Shown here: piece by piece, positions 34,538-43,223 of the stretch | How the letters are laid out: each line of letters opens with the position of its first letter | How positions within the stretch are numbered: position 1 is the stretch's first letter | Source: Nostoc foliaceum FACHB-393 | Lineage (GTDB): Bacteria > Cyanobacteriota > Cyanobacteriia > Cyanobacteriales > Nostocaceae | Assembly (NCBI RefSeq): GCF_014698505.1 | Contig: NZ_JACJTD010000023.1 | Location: 62,001-126,000, forward strand | DNA: 64,000 bases | Direction of reading: 5' to 3' | The notes under the pieces: model-generated | What the model was told of the DNA's origin: nothing | The model's database searches: none | What the model saw: the letters and a program-made list of their open reading frames with translations, nothing else | Program-made: the position numbers and the translations under genes

Positions 34538-35248
34538 TCATGACTGAATAGCTGCATTTGGGGAATTACGGGTTAAAAGACCATCTTCCATTTCCACGAT
34601 GCGATCGGCTATATCTAAAATGCGGTTGTCGTGTGTCACTAACAAGATAGTAGTTCCCTGATTTTTGGCTAGACTCTGCATTATTTCTACGACATCGCGT
34701 CCTGATTGTTTGTCTAATGCTGCTGTTGGTTCGTCTGCTAGCACCAGGGGAGGACGATTCACTAAGGCGCGGGCGATCGCAATTCTTTGTTTTTGTCCAC
34801 CAGAAAGATTGTCTGGATAGTAATCAACTCGTTCTTCTAGACCCACAGACCCCAGCATGGCTTTTGATTTAGCCATTGCTTCTGTTTGAGAAATATTATC
34901 ATTCAACTCTACCGCCATTTGCACATTTTGCTTCGCAGTCAAAAATCCTAGCAAATTGTGAGCTTGGAAAATATAACCAATGTTGCGCCGCATCTGTACC
35001 AGTTTGTTTTGACTGACACCAACAAGTTCTTCACCTAAAAATTTCAAACTTCCCTCTTGTACAGATCGCAAACCACCAATCAAGCTCAGTAATGTTGTTT
35101 TACCTGAACCTGATGGCCCGGTCATAATTACAATTTCACCAGAATAAATTTCTAGGTTGATGTCAAATAATATCTGTTTTCTAAGTGCCCCTTTGCCATA
35201 GTAGTGATTAAGATTTTTAATGGCAATCACAGGTTCTTTTTCTGTCAT
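34538..35248 (-). CDS. devA: DevA-type ABC transporter ATP-binding protein
   Basis: 236 residues. Walker A GPSGSGKTT, the signature LSGGQKQR and Walker B LVLADEPTAAL are all present, of the LolD/MacB-like class. In Anabaena DevA powers export of heterocyst glycolipids with DevB and DevC. Third gene of a devB-devC-devA set; 127 bp separate it from devC. Nostoc genomes hold several DevBCA paralogues, so heterocyst function is inferred from the NtcA box and order. Confidence 0.9.
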   Translation of the reverse strand: MTEKEPVIAIKNLNHYYGKGALRKQILFDINLEIYSGEIVIMTGPSGSGKTTLLSLIGGLRSVQEGSLKFLGEELVGVSQNKLVQMRRNIGYIFQAHNLLGFLTAKQNVQMAVELNDNISQTEAMAKSKAMLGSVGLEERVDYYPDNLSGGQKQRIAIARALVNRPPLVLADEPTAALDKQSGRDVVEIMQSLAKNQGTTILLVTHDNRILDIADRIVEMEDGLLTRNSPNAAIQS

Positions 35249-35375
35249 ATTATTCTTAGTTATAACGTTAGCTTTTTTGAAATGAAACTGTAGTGCTTAC
35301 TAAAAAGTAAGGTTTCTTAATTATTAATTTTAAGCTATGTTTTTAACCTATACCTTTTAATTAATATTGAATTAA

Positions 35376-36530
35376 TTAAAAGATATCTGCTGGGTCAGCA
35401 GAACGTAATTTTCGGACTGCGATCGCACCAGAGATAATGCACATTAGCATAGTCAAAATCAACACCATCACTGCACGTTCAAAACTCATAAAAACTGGCA
35501 AAAGTGTTGCTTCTCTGGCACTTTTATACATAAATAAAGCAAAAACTATACCAGGAAAATATCCTAACACTGCTAATAATAAAGCTTCTTGAAGAATGAC
35601 TGATAATAAATAGTTTTGTGTGTAACCTATTGCCTTAAGAGTAGCGTATTCAGCTAAGTGATCTGCAACTTCTGTATAAAGGATTTGATAAACAATCACA
35701 GTCCCCACAATGAAACCCATGACAGTCCCTAATGTGAAAATAAACCCAATCGCTGTACTATTGGCCCAGTAATTCCGCTCAAAATCAATAAATTCTTGCT
35801 TAGTTAAAACATTTACCTCATCGGGTAAATATTTTCGTAATTCTTGAGCAACAACTTTAGCATCTGCTCCTGGTTTTAATCTAATCAGGCCAATATCAAT
35901 TAATCCTTTTTGACGATTGTTGAATATCCGCAAAAAGTTAATATCACTCGTAATTAAATTACCATCTGCACCAAAGGATGCACCTAATGTAAATAGTCCT
36001 TCGACTTTAATCCGCCGCCTTCGCACTTCTGCTGTTACAGTCTTTCCTTGGTCATAATTAGCAGCAATTGGGCCATACTCCACTCTAGAAGAACGATCAA
36101 ATAGAACTACATCAGGTAGTTTAAGTTTATCTAAATTTTCCTGAACTCCAGGTAAGTTAACTAGGTTATTTTCTGGGTTCATTCCAAATATCAGGATACT
36201 ACGAGGGCGTCCTGTTACAGGATTTTTCCAGATTGTAAAGTCTAAATATATTGGATGTACTGATTGTACTGCGGGTAACTCTAAAGCTTTATATAATCGC
36301 CGTTGAGAAAAACTTCTCATGGCCAGAACAGCACTAGATTGACTATTGATTAAAACAATATCGCCCTGCAAGCTGCTATGAAATCTAACGTTACTATAAT
36401 ACAAAGCATCTCGGAAACCGAGTTGCATAAACATTAAAATATCAGCAAAAGAAATTCCGGCCAAAGCCACAGCTAGGCGAGTTTTTTCCCTTGTCAGTTG
36501 TAGCCACGACAGAGGTATTTTTTGATTCAT
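35376..36530 (-). CDS. devC: DevC-type ABC transporter permease
   Basis: 384 residues, a FtsX/MacB-like permease. One membrane helix near the N-terminus, a large soluble domain, then three helices toward the C-terminus (GFIFTLGTVMGFIVGTVIVY, LQEALLLAVLGYFPGIVFAL, VMVLILTMLMCIISGAIAVR). N-terminal signature IPLSWLQLTREKTRLAVALA is the DevC pattern. With DevA and the adaptor DevB it forms a TolC-dependent glycolipid exporter. Confidence 0.92.
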   Translation of the reverse strand: MNQKIPLSWLQLTREKTRLAVALAGISFADILMFMQLGFRDALYYSNVRFHSSLQGDIVLINSQSSAVLAMRSFSQRRLYKALELPAVQSVHPIYLDFTIWKNPVTGRPRSILIFGMNPENNLVNLPGVQENLDKLKLPDVVLFDRSSRVEYGPIAANYDQGKTVTAEVRRRRIKVEGLFTLGASFGADGNLITSDINFLRIFNNRQKGLIDIGLIRLKPGADAKVVAQELRKYLPDEVNVLTKQEFIDFERNYWANSTAIGFIFTLGTVMGFIVGTVIVYQILYTEVADHLAEYATLKAIGYTQNYLLSVILQEALLLAVLGYFPGIVFALFMYKSAREATLLPVFMSFERAVMVLILTMLMCIISGAIAVRKLRSADPADIF

Positions 36531-36558
36531 TTTCTAGGCATCCAAGCACAGTTAAAAT

Positions 36559-36583
36559 AATTCGTAATTCGTAATTCGTAATT
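36559..36583. repeat. Heptamers in the devB-devC gap
   Basis: Three AATTCGT units and a partial one. The same unit forms the arms of the fold-back element at 43922. Confidence 0.8.
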
Positions 36584-36760
36584 AACTGTTGCTATTGACT
36601 TAAACCTACGATATTAGTTAAAAGGTTTAGATTTTTCATTCAACTTGGGTAAAGTTAGTATCGAAGTTATAGGATGTTTAAAGTTAATTAAACAGCCTAT
36701 TGAAGATATCATCCAAAGTATCAAATCATGAATTGGTGTTACTGCTCACCTATAACTTAA

Positions 36761-38185
36761 TTAGTTATTAATTTCGACAACAACTTTAGCGTAAGTTAAA
36801 CCAGAAACTTTCTCGCTATCTTCTGGAGGCAGAGCAATTTTGACTTCTACGACTCTGGCATCCACATCTGCTGCTGGATCTGTATTCAACACATCTTTTT
36901 TACCAATTTTTCTGCCAATTTCAGTGACAGTTCCCTTTAATTCGCCGCTAAATGCTCCATTATCGCTGGTGATAATGGCGTTTTGACCAATACGCACTTT
37001 TCCAATGCTGTCTTCGGCGACTTCGGCAATCACAAACATTTGGCTGGTTTGTCCAATTTCAGCAATGCCATTTGCACCGATGGCTTCGCCTGACTTGGTG
37101 TAAACTTTTAAAATCTCTCCAGCGATTGGTGCTTGAACGTAGCTCAATCTCAATTCTGCTTCGGCTTTTCTGACATTTGCGATCGCATTACTAACTTGGG
37201 CTTGCGCTACTTGCACATCGGTGGGACTAACGTCCACAATTCTGCTTAGTTTGGCCTTTTCTTCATCGATTTGTCTTTGCAAAGTTGCTACGGTTTTATC
37301 GCGGTTAACTTTGGCTTCGATTAGCTGCTGTTGCAAAACTGCTAAATTTTGTATTTGGTTAGCTCTAGCCTCAGCAAGTTGCTGTCGTAGGGTTGCCAAT
37401 GTCTGCTTTAGCGTAGCTTGGCTTTCAACAACCTGCTGATTAGCAGTTACTGCACTCAAGCGTCTTCTGTCCCGCTCTTGCTGAGAAATAGCACCTTCTC
37501 TGTATAAATAATCATAGCGTCCAGCATCGACTTGAGCATTGCGCTGTTCGGCTTGAATACGTGTAATTGTCGCTCTTAGAGCATCTCTTTGCCCACTAAG
37601 TTCAGCTTCTAGGCGATTCACGGTTGCTTGTTGGACAAGTTTATCACCACTTAACTGGGCTGCAATCCGCGCGATCGCAGCTTGTTGAGCATTCCTTTCG
37701 CCAATTAACTGCGCTTGTAGGCGAGCAATAACTGCTCTTTGAGCTTGAATATCTCTTGGAGATCCAGCCCTAACTTGCGCTAAATTCGCACGGGCTTCTT
37801 GCACTTTGGCTTTTGCCTCTTCTAGTCCGGCTATTTGGGTATCGCGGTTGTCCAAAATTGCCACAATTTGGCCTTGTTTTACCTGTTCACCTTCTCTCAC
37901 AAGAAGTTGCTGAATTCGTGACGATGGTGCTAATCCTGAGGATGGGGCGGACAATTTAACAACTTCCCCTCGCGGTTCCAAACGCCCAACAGCACTAATG
38001 CTATTGGTAGATGGCATTACGGGTGCCGATGTAGTTAGTTTTCTTAACTGCTCGATTTTAGCCGTACCTAGTATCCCAGCAGCGATTACTATTGGCACGG
38101 CTACAGCGATACCCCACCAAATCTTAGGTTGTTCTTCATTAAATGCCTGCTCACTTGGCTTTGGCTTTTCAGTCACCCTTGACAT
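36761..38185 (-). CDS. devB: DevB-type membrane fusion protein
   Basis: 474 residues from MSRVTEKPKPS. One membrane helix (IAVAVPIVIAAGILGTAKIE), then the HlyD barrel-sandwich split by a long coiled-coil hairpin (about 130-330, with repeats such as VIARLQAQLIGERNAQQAAI), then the beta-barrel with YVQAPIAGEILKVYTKSGEA and the C-terminal PPEDSEKVSGLTYAKVVVEI. Periplasmic adaptor joining DevAC to TolC. The frame is open to 38275, but those extra 30 residues are not family-like. An NtcA-type box lies about 510 bp upstream. Confidence 0.92.
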   Translation of the reverse strand: MSRVTEKPKPSEQAFNEEQPKIWWGIAVAVPIVIAAGILGTAKIEQLRKLTTSAPVMPSTNSISAVGRLEPRGEVVKLSAPSSGLAPSSRIQQLLVREGEQVKQGQIVAILDNRDTQIAGLEEAKAKVQEARANLAQVRAGSPRDIQAQRAVIARLQAQLIGERNAQQAAIARIAAQLSGDKLVQQATVNRLEAELSGQRDALRATITRIQAEQRNAQVDAGRYDYLYREGAISQQERDRRRLSAVTANQQVVESQATLKQTLATLRQQLAEARANQIQNLAVLQQQLIEAKVNRDKTVATLQRQIDEEKAKLSRIVDVSPTDVQVAQAQVSNAIANVRKAEAELRLSYVQAPIAGEILKVYTKSGEAIGANGIAEIGQTSQMFVIAEVAEDSIGKVRIGQNAIITSDNGAFSGELKGTVTEIGRKIGKKDVLNTDPAADVDARVVEVKIALPPEDSEKVSGLTYAKVVVEINN

Positions 38186-38352
38186 AGTATGTTGCCCGTT
38201 TACCTGAATTGTGCTGATGGAAGTAAAAATAAAAGGGTTTTTAATCAACGGCCAGCCACTTAGGACAAACAACACTGGTTTAAAGCTGGGTATGGCTTAA
38301 AATCCATTGTGTGATAAACATTCAACACTATGGCTTTGCAAAATGGTGTTTT

Positions 38353-38561
38353 CTATAGCGATGTCTTACGACAAGCCACTTCGCGTCTACGACTGACCTC
38401 TTTCCAAACCTCTCTCCTAAAAGGAGAGAGGCTTTGAAGCTTACTTACTCCCCTTCCAGCAACAAAAGTTTTTCCGCTTCCCTCTCCTCGTAGGAGAGGG
38501 TTAGGGAGAGGTAGGGAAGGGGCTGCGGGTTAGGTCTGTATTGGAACCCAGAAGCGCTATG
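38353..38561. repeat. MITE-like repeat with terminal inverted repeats, copy 3
   Basis: About 209 bp bounded by CTATAGCG at 38353 and CGCTATGG at 38561 (inverted; the right end reads CCATAGCG in reverse). Inside are GGAGAGAGG palindromes and an AGCCCCTTCCC stretch (reverse) shared with copies at 2340 and 6368. It lies in the leader between the NtcA box and devB. Confidence 0.7.
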
Positions 38562-38692
38562 GTAGCTGGCTATTCAATAACTCTGAGTATTATTGAGACA
38601 TGAGTGCAATGGAAGTTAGCAGAATTCACAAGCAGTATGAATCTAGATGTAGAAATGCGATATATCTTGTCTCTACACCAAATCCCAAATTG

Positions 38693-38706
38693 GTATGATG
38701 CGGTAC
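38693..38706 (-). promoter_or_regulatory. NtcA-type box upstream of devBCA
   Basis: GTATGATGCGGTAC matches GTA-N8-TAC exactly. It lies about 510 bp upstream of the devB start. A candidate -10 of the TAN3T form is not perfect about 22 bp downstream on the minus strand. In Anabaena devBCA is known to be NtcA-dependent and has a long leader, which supports this. Confidence 0.6.
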
Positions 38707-39170
38707 TGTACTGCTACATTCACTACGGCTACAGTTAGTCACAAAATTGAAAAGAAACATCAAAAATAGACTGTTACCTTTGCTGGATACAATCTTGCTA
38801 CAAAAGTTAGTCTTCCTTAAGTCAATCAACGATTAACTAACTAAAAAATATCTGTCAACTTGAGCATTTTTAACATCAGAGTTTGCTTAACTTTCTGGTC
38901 AATGAGTTAGCAGGGCTAATTGCTTGCACCTACCAAGACAACAAACCATCTTGTGATATTTGCTTCAAAGACCTTACCACTCTCCCTGTTGCTGTTTTGG
39001 GACTCCATTAAACTCTCGTTGAATGAATTCTACATTTATCCATTACGCGAAAACGTAACAGAGCCTACAGATGGAGGATATGGGCGAAATGGGGGAGATG
39101 AGGGAGATGAGGAAGTAAATTCTTCCTTATCTTCCTTGCCCTCCTTGTTTTTGAGCAATTAGAGATTTTT
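38707..39170. other. Intergenic: upstream of devBCA and downstream of pcyA
   Basis: No convincing gene. At 39085-39150 there are GAGATGAGG repeats followed by CTTCCTT units, similar in type to the CCTCATCTT repeat at 28250-28310. Confidence 0.5.
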
Positions 39171-39920
39171 TTATTTTGAAGTCTCTTGTGGGAGGTCGAA
39201 TAGAACTGTGGTCATGTAATGTTCTGCCCAAGCTGGGCCAAAGGCTTTTTCTAGTACACGGCGGGTTTTATCGTTTTGCTGCTGTTTGGTGCAGTAGTTG
39301 TGTTGTCCGGCGAGATTTTGTGTGACTTGTTCAACTGAAACAGGATGTGAGGCGATCGCTTGGGTGCAATGAATGTCTAAAAATTCTCGCACCCGCGAGA
39401 GAAACATTGTTTCTTCTTCTGGGGAACTAGGGCGCACAAAGATACAAAAATCCGAAAAAATATTTCCCCATTCGGGTAATTCACGGGGTTGGGAAAAGTT
39501 AAGCACTGTTAATTGTGTCAGTGCAGAAGTATAAGATTCTGGTAAGGTGCGCTCTAATTGGATAGGAGAAAGGTCTGCGATCGCTGCACTAATTTGACCT
39601 CTACCTCCAACTAAATCACAACCAAACATAGGTAGGTTGTATTCTGGACGGGGAAACATGACGCAGTGCAAAATATCCAGCATATTTCCGATTTTCGCCA
39701 GTTCCAAGTGCATTTTTCGGAACTGTGGCGTTTGATAGCAGCGGTTTTCAATCGTCAGTTTTTCGCCTTCTAGTCTACCTTCCACATACCCCAACTCATC
39801 AGGCAAATGGTAGGGCGATAGATCCAGGTGCTGATGCCAAGCTGCCTCAATACAATCAGCTAGCTGACGAATTAGGGGATGTTGTTGCTCACGCAGCGAG
39901 GGCATAGAAGTAAATGACAT
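39171..39920 (-). CDS. pcyA: Phycocyanobilin:ferredoxin oxidoreductase
   Basis: 249 residues, family length. Reduces biliverdin IXalpha to phycocyanobilin with four electrons from ferredoxin, giving the chromophore of phycobilisomes and phytochromes. The active-site His and Asp lie in LDILHCVMFPRPEY and MFGCDLVGGRGQ; ENRCYQTPQFRKMHLELA precedes. Single gene, no partner adjacent. Confidence 0.97.
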   Translation of the reverse strand: MSFTSMPSLREQQHPLIRQLADCIEAAWHQHLDLSPYHLPDELGYVEGRLEGEKLTIENRCYQTPQFRKMHLELAKIGNMLDILHCVMFPRPEYNLPMFGCDLVGGRGQISAAIADLSPIQLERTLPESYTSALTQLTVLNFSQPRELPEWGNIFSDFCIFVRPSSPEEETMFLSRVREFLDIHCTQAIASHPVSVEQVTQNLAGQHNYCTKQQQNDKTRRVLEKAFGPAWAEHYMTTVLFDLPQETSK

Positions 39921-40121
39921 ATTCTAGTTGGGAATGCGATCTAGTGGCCAGTCTACAACCTGTGGTGCCATACCTGTTGTGGTCTGCAATATAAGCAAAC
40001 ACTTGCACTCAGCCAACGTAAATTTATAAGACAGCTACTTTTCACAATGATTATTTATTTTGTATTCTAGGTTACAGAAATAATTTTAGATTAGCCCATT
40101 CATGAAGGCTAATAGAAAGCT

Positions 40122-40388
40122 ATGAAACTAGATTCTCATAGACCAGATTTTGCTGTGCAACCAAAAAGGCATAATCTGGAAGGTTTACAGCAGTTAAGAA
40201 CTTCTACTTGGGTAACCCTTTTGCAACTTCCCAATCCCTTTAGCTTTGACGAAGCACTTTTATTGTGTCCGGTTTCAACAGATGAGTGGCTAGTCTGGAT
40301 TCCAGATCATGGGGAGGCAATACTCAATATTAGTCATTTGTCATTGGTCGATAACTCTGGACAAAGGACTATTGCCAGAAATCTGTGA
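40122..40388 (+). CDS. Hypothetical protein, 88 residues
   Basis: MKLDSHRPDFAVQPKRHNLE..., then LRTSTWVTLLQLPNPFSFDE and ALLLCPVSTDEWLVWIPDHG. A short soluble protein, probably conserved in cyanobacteria; no domain recognised. Its 3' end overlaps the convergent maf gene by 20 bp. Confidence 0.6.
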   Translation: MKLDSHRPDFAVQPKRHNLEGLQQLRTSTWVTLLQLPNPFSFDEALLLCPVSTDEWLVWIPDHGEAILNISHLSLVDNSGQRTIARNL

Positions 40389-40962
40389 CATCGTATCCCA
40401 GTTCTTCTAGCATCTGCCGCAACAGGGGTAAACTGAGTCCAATTACATTGGTGTGACAGCCTGCAATTTTTTCGACGAAGAAACTACCAAAACCCTCAAT
40501 GGCAAAGGCACCAGCACACTTGAGAGGTTCACCTGTGGCAACATAGGCTTTAATTGCTTTGTCGCTCATTTGAGCAAAGTAAACTCTTGTAACTTGAGAC
40601 TTGACTAAAGTGCGATTTTGGTCAGTATCAATTAAGGCGTGACCTGTGTACAAGTCGCCAAAGTTACCTTGCATTATCTGCCAACGTGCGATCGCTTCAG
40701 AGAAGTCTGCTGGTTTGCCGTAAATTTCACCATTGATAGACAAAACTGAATCACAACCCATAATCAAAGCCGATTCAAACTGCGGGGCTACAGTTTCTGC
40801 TTTGTACTGGGCAAGGGTTTTGACCAATTGCGCTGGTTCACTTAATTGAATTTGTGACTCATCAAAGTCACTTGCTCGAACTATCGGTTCAATACCAACA
40901 GTTTGCAACAAGCGACGCCGCGCTGGGGAAGCTGAAGCAAGTACAAAAGGTGGGATTTTCAT
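40369..40962 (-). CDS. maf: Maf-like nucleoside triphosphate pyrophosphatase
   Basis: 197 residues. Signature LASASPARRRLL at 8-19, VRASDFDESQ, and GCDSVLSINGEIYGKP, with the catalytic Asp in this last motif. Family members hydrolyse nucleoside triphosphates such as dTTP/UTP or modified nucleotides. The psbP-like gene is 75 bp upstream on the same strand, so a joint transcript is possible. Confidence 0.93.
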   Translation of the reverse strand: MKIPPFVLASASPARRRLLQTVGIEPIVRASDFDESQIQLSEPAQLVKTLAQYKAETVAPQFESALIMGCDSVLSINGEIYGKPADFSEAIARWQIMQGNFGDLYTGHALIDTDQNRTLVKSQVTRVYFAQMSDKAIKAYVATGEPLKCAGAFAIEGFGSFFVEKIAGCHTNVIGLSLPLLRQMLEELGYDVTDFWQ

Positions 40963-41037
40963 GAGATTTCTGACAAATTTGACAATTGGGCATTGGTAAT
41001 TAAGTTTCTTCTTTATCCCCTATCCCCTATTCCCCAA

Positions 41038-41583
41038 TTAATAAACAGAAAAAGAATTTACAACCTCATCAATCATTCGTTTAACTTTCTGCCAGCGTTT
41101 TTCAGGAATTGAGGCGTTGAGGGTAAAAACTTTACCACGACTAACAGCGACGCTGGCGATGTTGTGTCGTTGCTGTTGATTGGGGAGTTTAACCTCATAC
41201 TCTAAAAGGTAGTATGTTTTACCGTCTACTTCTCGCTGTGCGGCGTTGACTAATTCAGCTGAACGACCAGAGTCAGGAGGCGCCAGAGCTGCTTTTCCTA
41301 ATTTATATCCTACTTCTGTTGGGGTTCCCAATTCTGATAAAGTTTTGCCTTCTGGAACTGGGCTAATCACAACAGAAACATTTTCAGACACCTCAATCAA
41401 ATCATGGAAAACCACATCTGGCCCGTTGGCAACTTTAACTTGCAGCCAGCCGTTAGGATATAAAAACTGATAGCCATCATTAGTGTCTACAAAGCTTTTG
41501 AGTCCAGCCGCAGCCGCTACACCAGAATTACTCAGGCTGAAGCTCAACACCAATAGCAAAATTAATATAATTCGTTTCCACAT
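41038..41583 (-). CDS. PsbP-family photosystem II protein (CyanoP type)
   Basis: 181 residues with an N-terminal signal segment (IILILLLVLSFSLSNSGVAA), then the PsbP fold: LKSFVDTNDGYQFLYPNGWL, VVFHDLIEVSENVSVVISPV and NIASVAVSRGKVFTLNASIP. CyanoP binds photosystem II on the lumen side and helps assembly. No lipobox Cys is seen here, unlike many CyanoP proteins, so it would be soluble in the lumen. Maf follows on the same strand. Confidence 0.87.
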   Translation of the reverse strand: MWKRIILILLLVLSFSLSNSGVAAAAGLKSFVDTNDGYQFLYPNGWLQVKVANGPDVVFHDLIEVSENVSVVISPVPEGKTLSELGTPTEVGYKLGKAALAPPDSGRSAELVNAAQREVDGKTYYLLEYEVKLPNQQQRHNIASVAVSRGKVFTLNASIPEKRWQKVKRMIDEVVNSFSVY

Positions 41584-41782
41584 TTCTACAGATTCCTTTG
41601 GGCTGGAGACAACACCAGACTTGCATCATTTCTTGTTATTATTCTCCCACCAACAGGGACGCTTCGGATGACGCATTATATAGGGAGGAATCAATGCCCA
41701 AATGTCGGCAGATACTTCCAGGTGTATCGCCTTAGTGTGAAATGCGTAAGCGTAGGTTGTCGTAGTCGTTGCAGCCCTAACC

Positions 41783-41804
41783 GCCTCGGAATGAATTCCA
41801 AGGC
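41783..41804. repeat. Hairpin GCCTCGGAAT / ATTCCAAGGC
   Basis: One-mismatch 10-bp inverted repeat around GA, near the terminal end of a stretch containing AACCGCCTCGG. It shares the GAAT..ATTC core with the hairpin at 43976-43997. Confidence 0.6.
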
Positions 41805-41872
41805 TCATAGCTCAAGTCATATTTGAGATGACTAAAGAAAAGTTGAAGAAATCAAGGGCTAATCGAGAACAC

Positions 41873-42047
41873 AAAAAACCCCGACTTGATAGCCGAGGTA
41901 GATGGGAGAAGTCCAAATGTCAATGATATATAGGGATACCGAAATCTGCTTTTCTTAGGTAACACCCAATACAACCAACACTACATAAGTAATAAATAAG
42001 CTGCAATTTTAGCTATGTAATTTATTTTGGGGTTTTGCTAAGTTATG
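41873..42047 (-). ncRNA. Candidate small RNA upstream of the psbP-like gene
   Basis: Minus-strand unit of about 175 nt. It has a promoter (42054-42082) and ends in CCTCG-loop-CGGGG followed by TTTTTTG (41898 down to 41873). The stem uses a G:U pair that only forms on the minus strand. No ORF longer than a few codons is present. Near its 5' end CAAAACCCC could pair with the terminator's GGGGTTTTTTG, allowing two folds. It could instead be an attenuated leader of the psbP-like gene, whose start is 290 bp further on. Confidence 0.55.
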
Positions 42048-42053
42048 TAAATA

Positions 42054-42082
42054 ATATTAACGAAAATATTACAAATAGTCAA
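42054..42082 (-). promoter_or_regulatory. Promoter of the candidate small RNA
   Basis: On the minus strand, TTGACT (42082-42077), 17-bp spacer, TAATAT (42059-42054): near-consensus -35 and -10 boxes. Confidence 0.65.
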
Positions 42083-42347
42083 TTGGACTTGACAAAAAAA
42101 GAATGATAGCTTTTATAAGAGCTACTTATCAGGGAAAGTATGGAATTATTTTTGGAGGTTTGTGAAGTAGGGAAAATCAAATGGGTTACTGGCTAAGATA
42201 GTGGGATGAAAATGGGGAGTACAAAACTGAGTAATTCGCTGCAAAAATCAGGGTAGTCGGAATTAAGCCAGAGATTTGAGAAGCTAGCTACTAGATCACC
42301 AAAGTCTTTACAATTCCCTTGTTAGCTCAAAAAGTATTTCTTGACCT

Positions 42348-43184
42348 ATGACGAATCAAGCTCCTATCCCGGTTATTGTCAACGGTGCTGCTGGTAAAAT
42401 GGGCCGTGAGGTGATTAAGGCTGTGGCGCTTGCGCCTGACTTAAACCTAGTGGGTGCAATTGACCACAGTTTGGAACATCAAGATAAAGACGCTGGAGAG
42501 TTGGCGGGTTTAAGCGAACCCTTGGAAGTGCCAATTACCAATCAATTAGAACCGATGTTGGGTTATGTGGCTGGTGACAGACAGTCTCCTCCAGGAGTGA
42601 TTGTGGACTTTACCCATCCCGATTCAGTTTATGACAATATTCGTAGTGCGATCGCTTACGGTATTCGTCCTGTAGTTGGTACTACTGGGTTAAGTCCAGA
42701 ACAAATTCAAGACTTGGCAGACTTTGCTGACAAAGCTAGCACTGGTTGTCTAATTATTCCTAACTTCTCTATTGGTATGGTGCTGTTGCAACAAGCCGCA
42801 GTCGCAGCCTCTAAATATTTTGACCATGTGGAAATTATCGAACTGCATCACAACCAAAAAGCTGATGCTCCTAGTGGTACTGCCATTCAAACAGCACAGT
42901 TACTAGGAGAATTAGGTAAAACTTTTAACCCTGCTCTTGTAGAAGAAACGGAGAAATTACCAGGAGCTAGGGGCAGTGTAGCAGATGAAGGGATTAGAAT
43001 TCATAGCGTGCGCTTGCCTGGATTGATTGCTCATCAAGAAGTTATTTTTGGCGCAGCGGGACAGATTTATACTTTACGACATGATACGAGCGATCGCGCT
43101 TGCTATATGCCAGGAGTACTACTAGCGATTCGCAAAATATTAGCGCTAAAGTCGTTAGTATATGGATTAGAAAAGATACTTTAA
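42348..43184 (+). CDS. dapB: 4-hydroxy-tetrahydrodipicolinate reductase
   Basis: 278 residues. NAD(P)H-binding GAAGKMGRE at 14-22, the VGTTGLSPEQ and PNFSIGMVLLQQAA segments, and the signature EIIELHHNQKADAPSGTA (K and H catalytic) near 165. Second step of the lysine/diaminopimelate branch, supplying cell wall cross-links. Start at 42348 gives MTNQAPIPVIVNGAAG. Confidence 0.96.
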   Translation: MTNQAPIPVIVNGAAGKMGREVIKAVALAPDLNLVGAIDHSLEHQDKDAGELAGLSEPLEVPITNQLEPMLGYVAGDRQSPPGVIVDFTHPDSVYDNIRSAIAYGIRPVVGTTGLSPEQIQDLADFADKASTGCLIIPNFSIGMVLLQQAAVAASKYFDHVEIIELHHNQKADAPSGTAIQTAQLLGELGKTFNPALVEETEKLPGARGSVADEGIRIHSVRLPGLIAHQEVIFGAAGQIYTLRHDTSDRACYMPGVLLAIRKILALKSLVYGLEKIL

Positions 43185-43223
43185 ACTTTAAACACACTAT
43201 TGGGCATTCATCACTGAGCACTC

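Larger units (their letters stand above)
41584..42347. other. Divergent region between psbP-like gene and dapB
   Basis: Contains the hairpin at 41783 and the candidate small RNA. No other gene supported; ORFs here look random. The dapB promoter must be in the right third. Confidence 0.5.

Noticed and set aside
38626..38829. 67-residue minus-strand ORF over the NtcA box
   Set aside because: Overlaps a regulatory region and has no protein character.
41626..41808. 60-residue minus-strand ORF
   Set aside because: Overlaps the hairpin at 41783 and has no recognisable domain or ribosome site; treated as non-coding.
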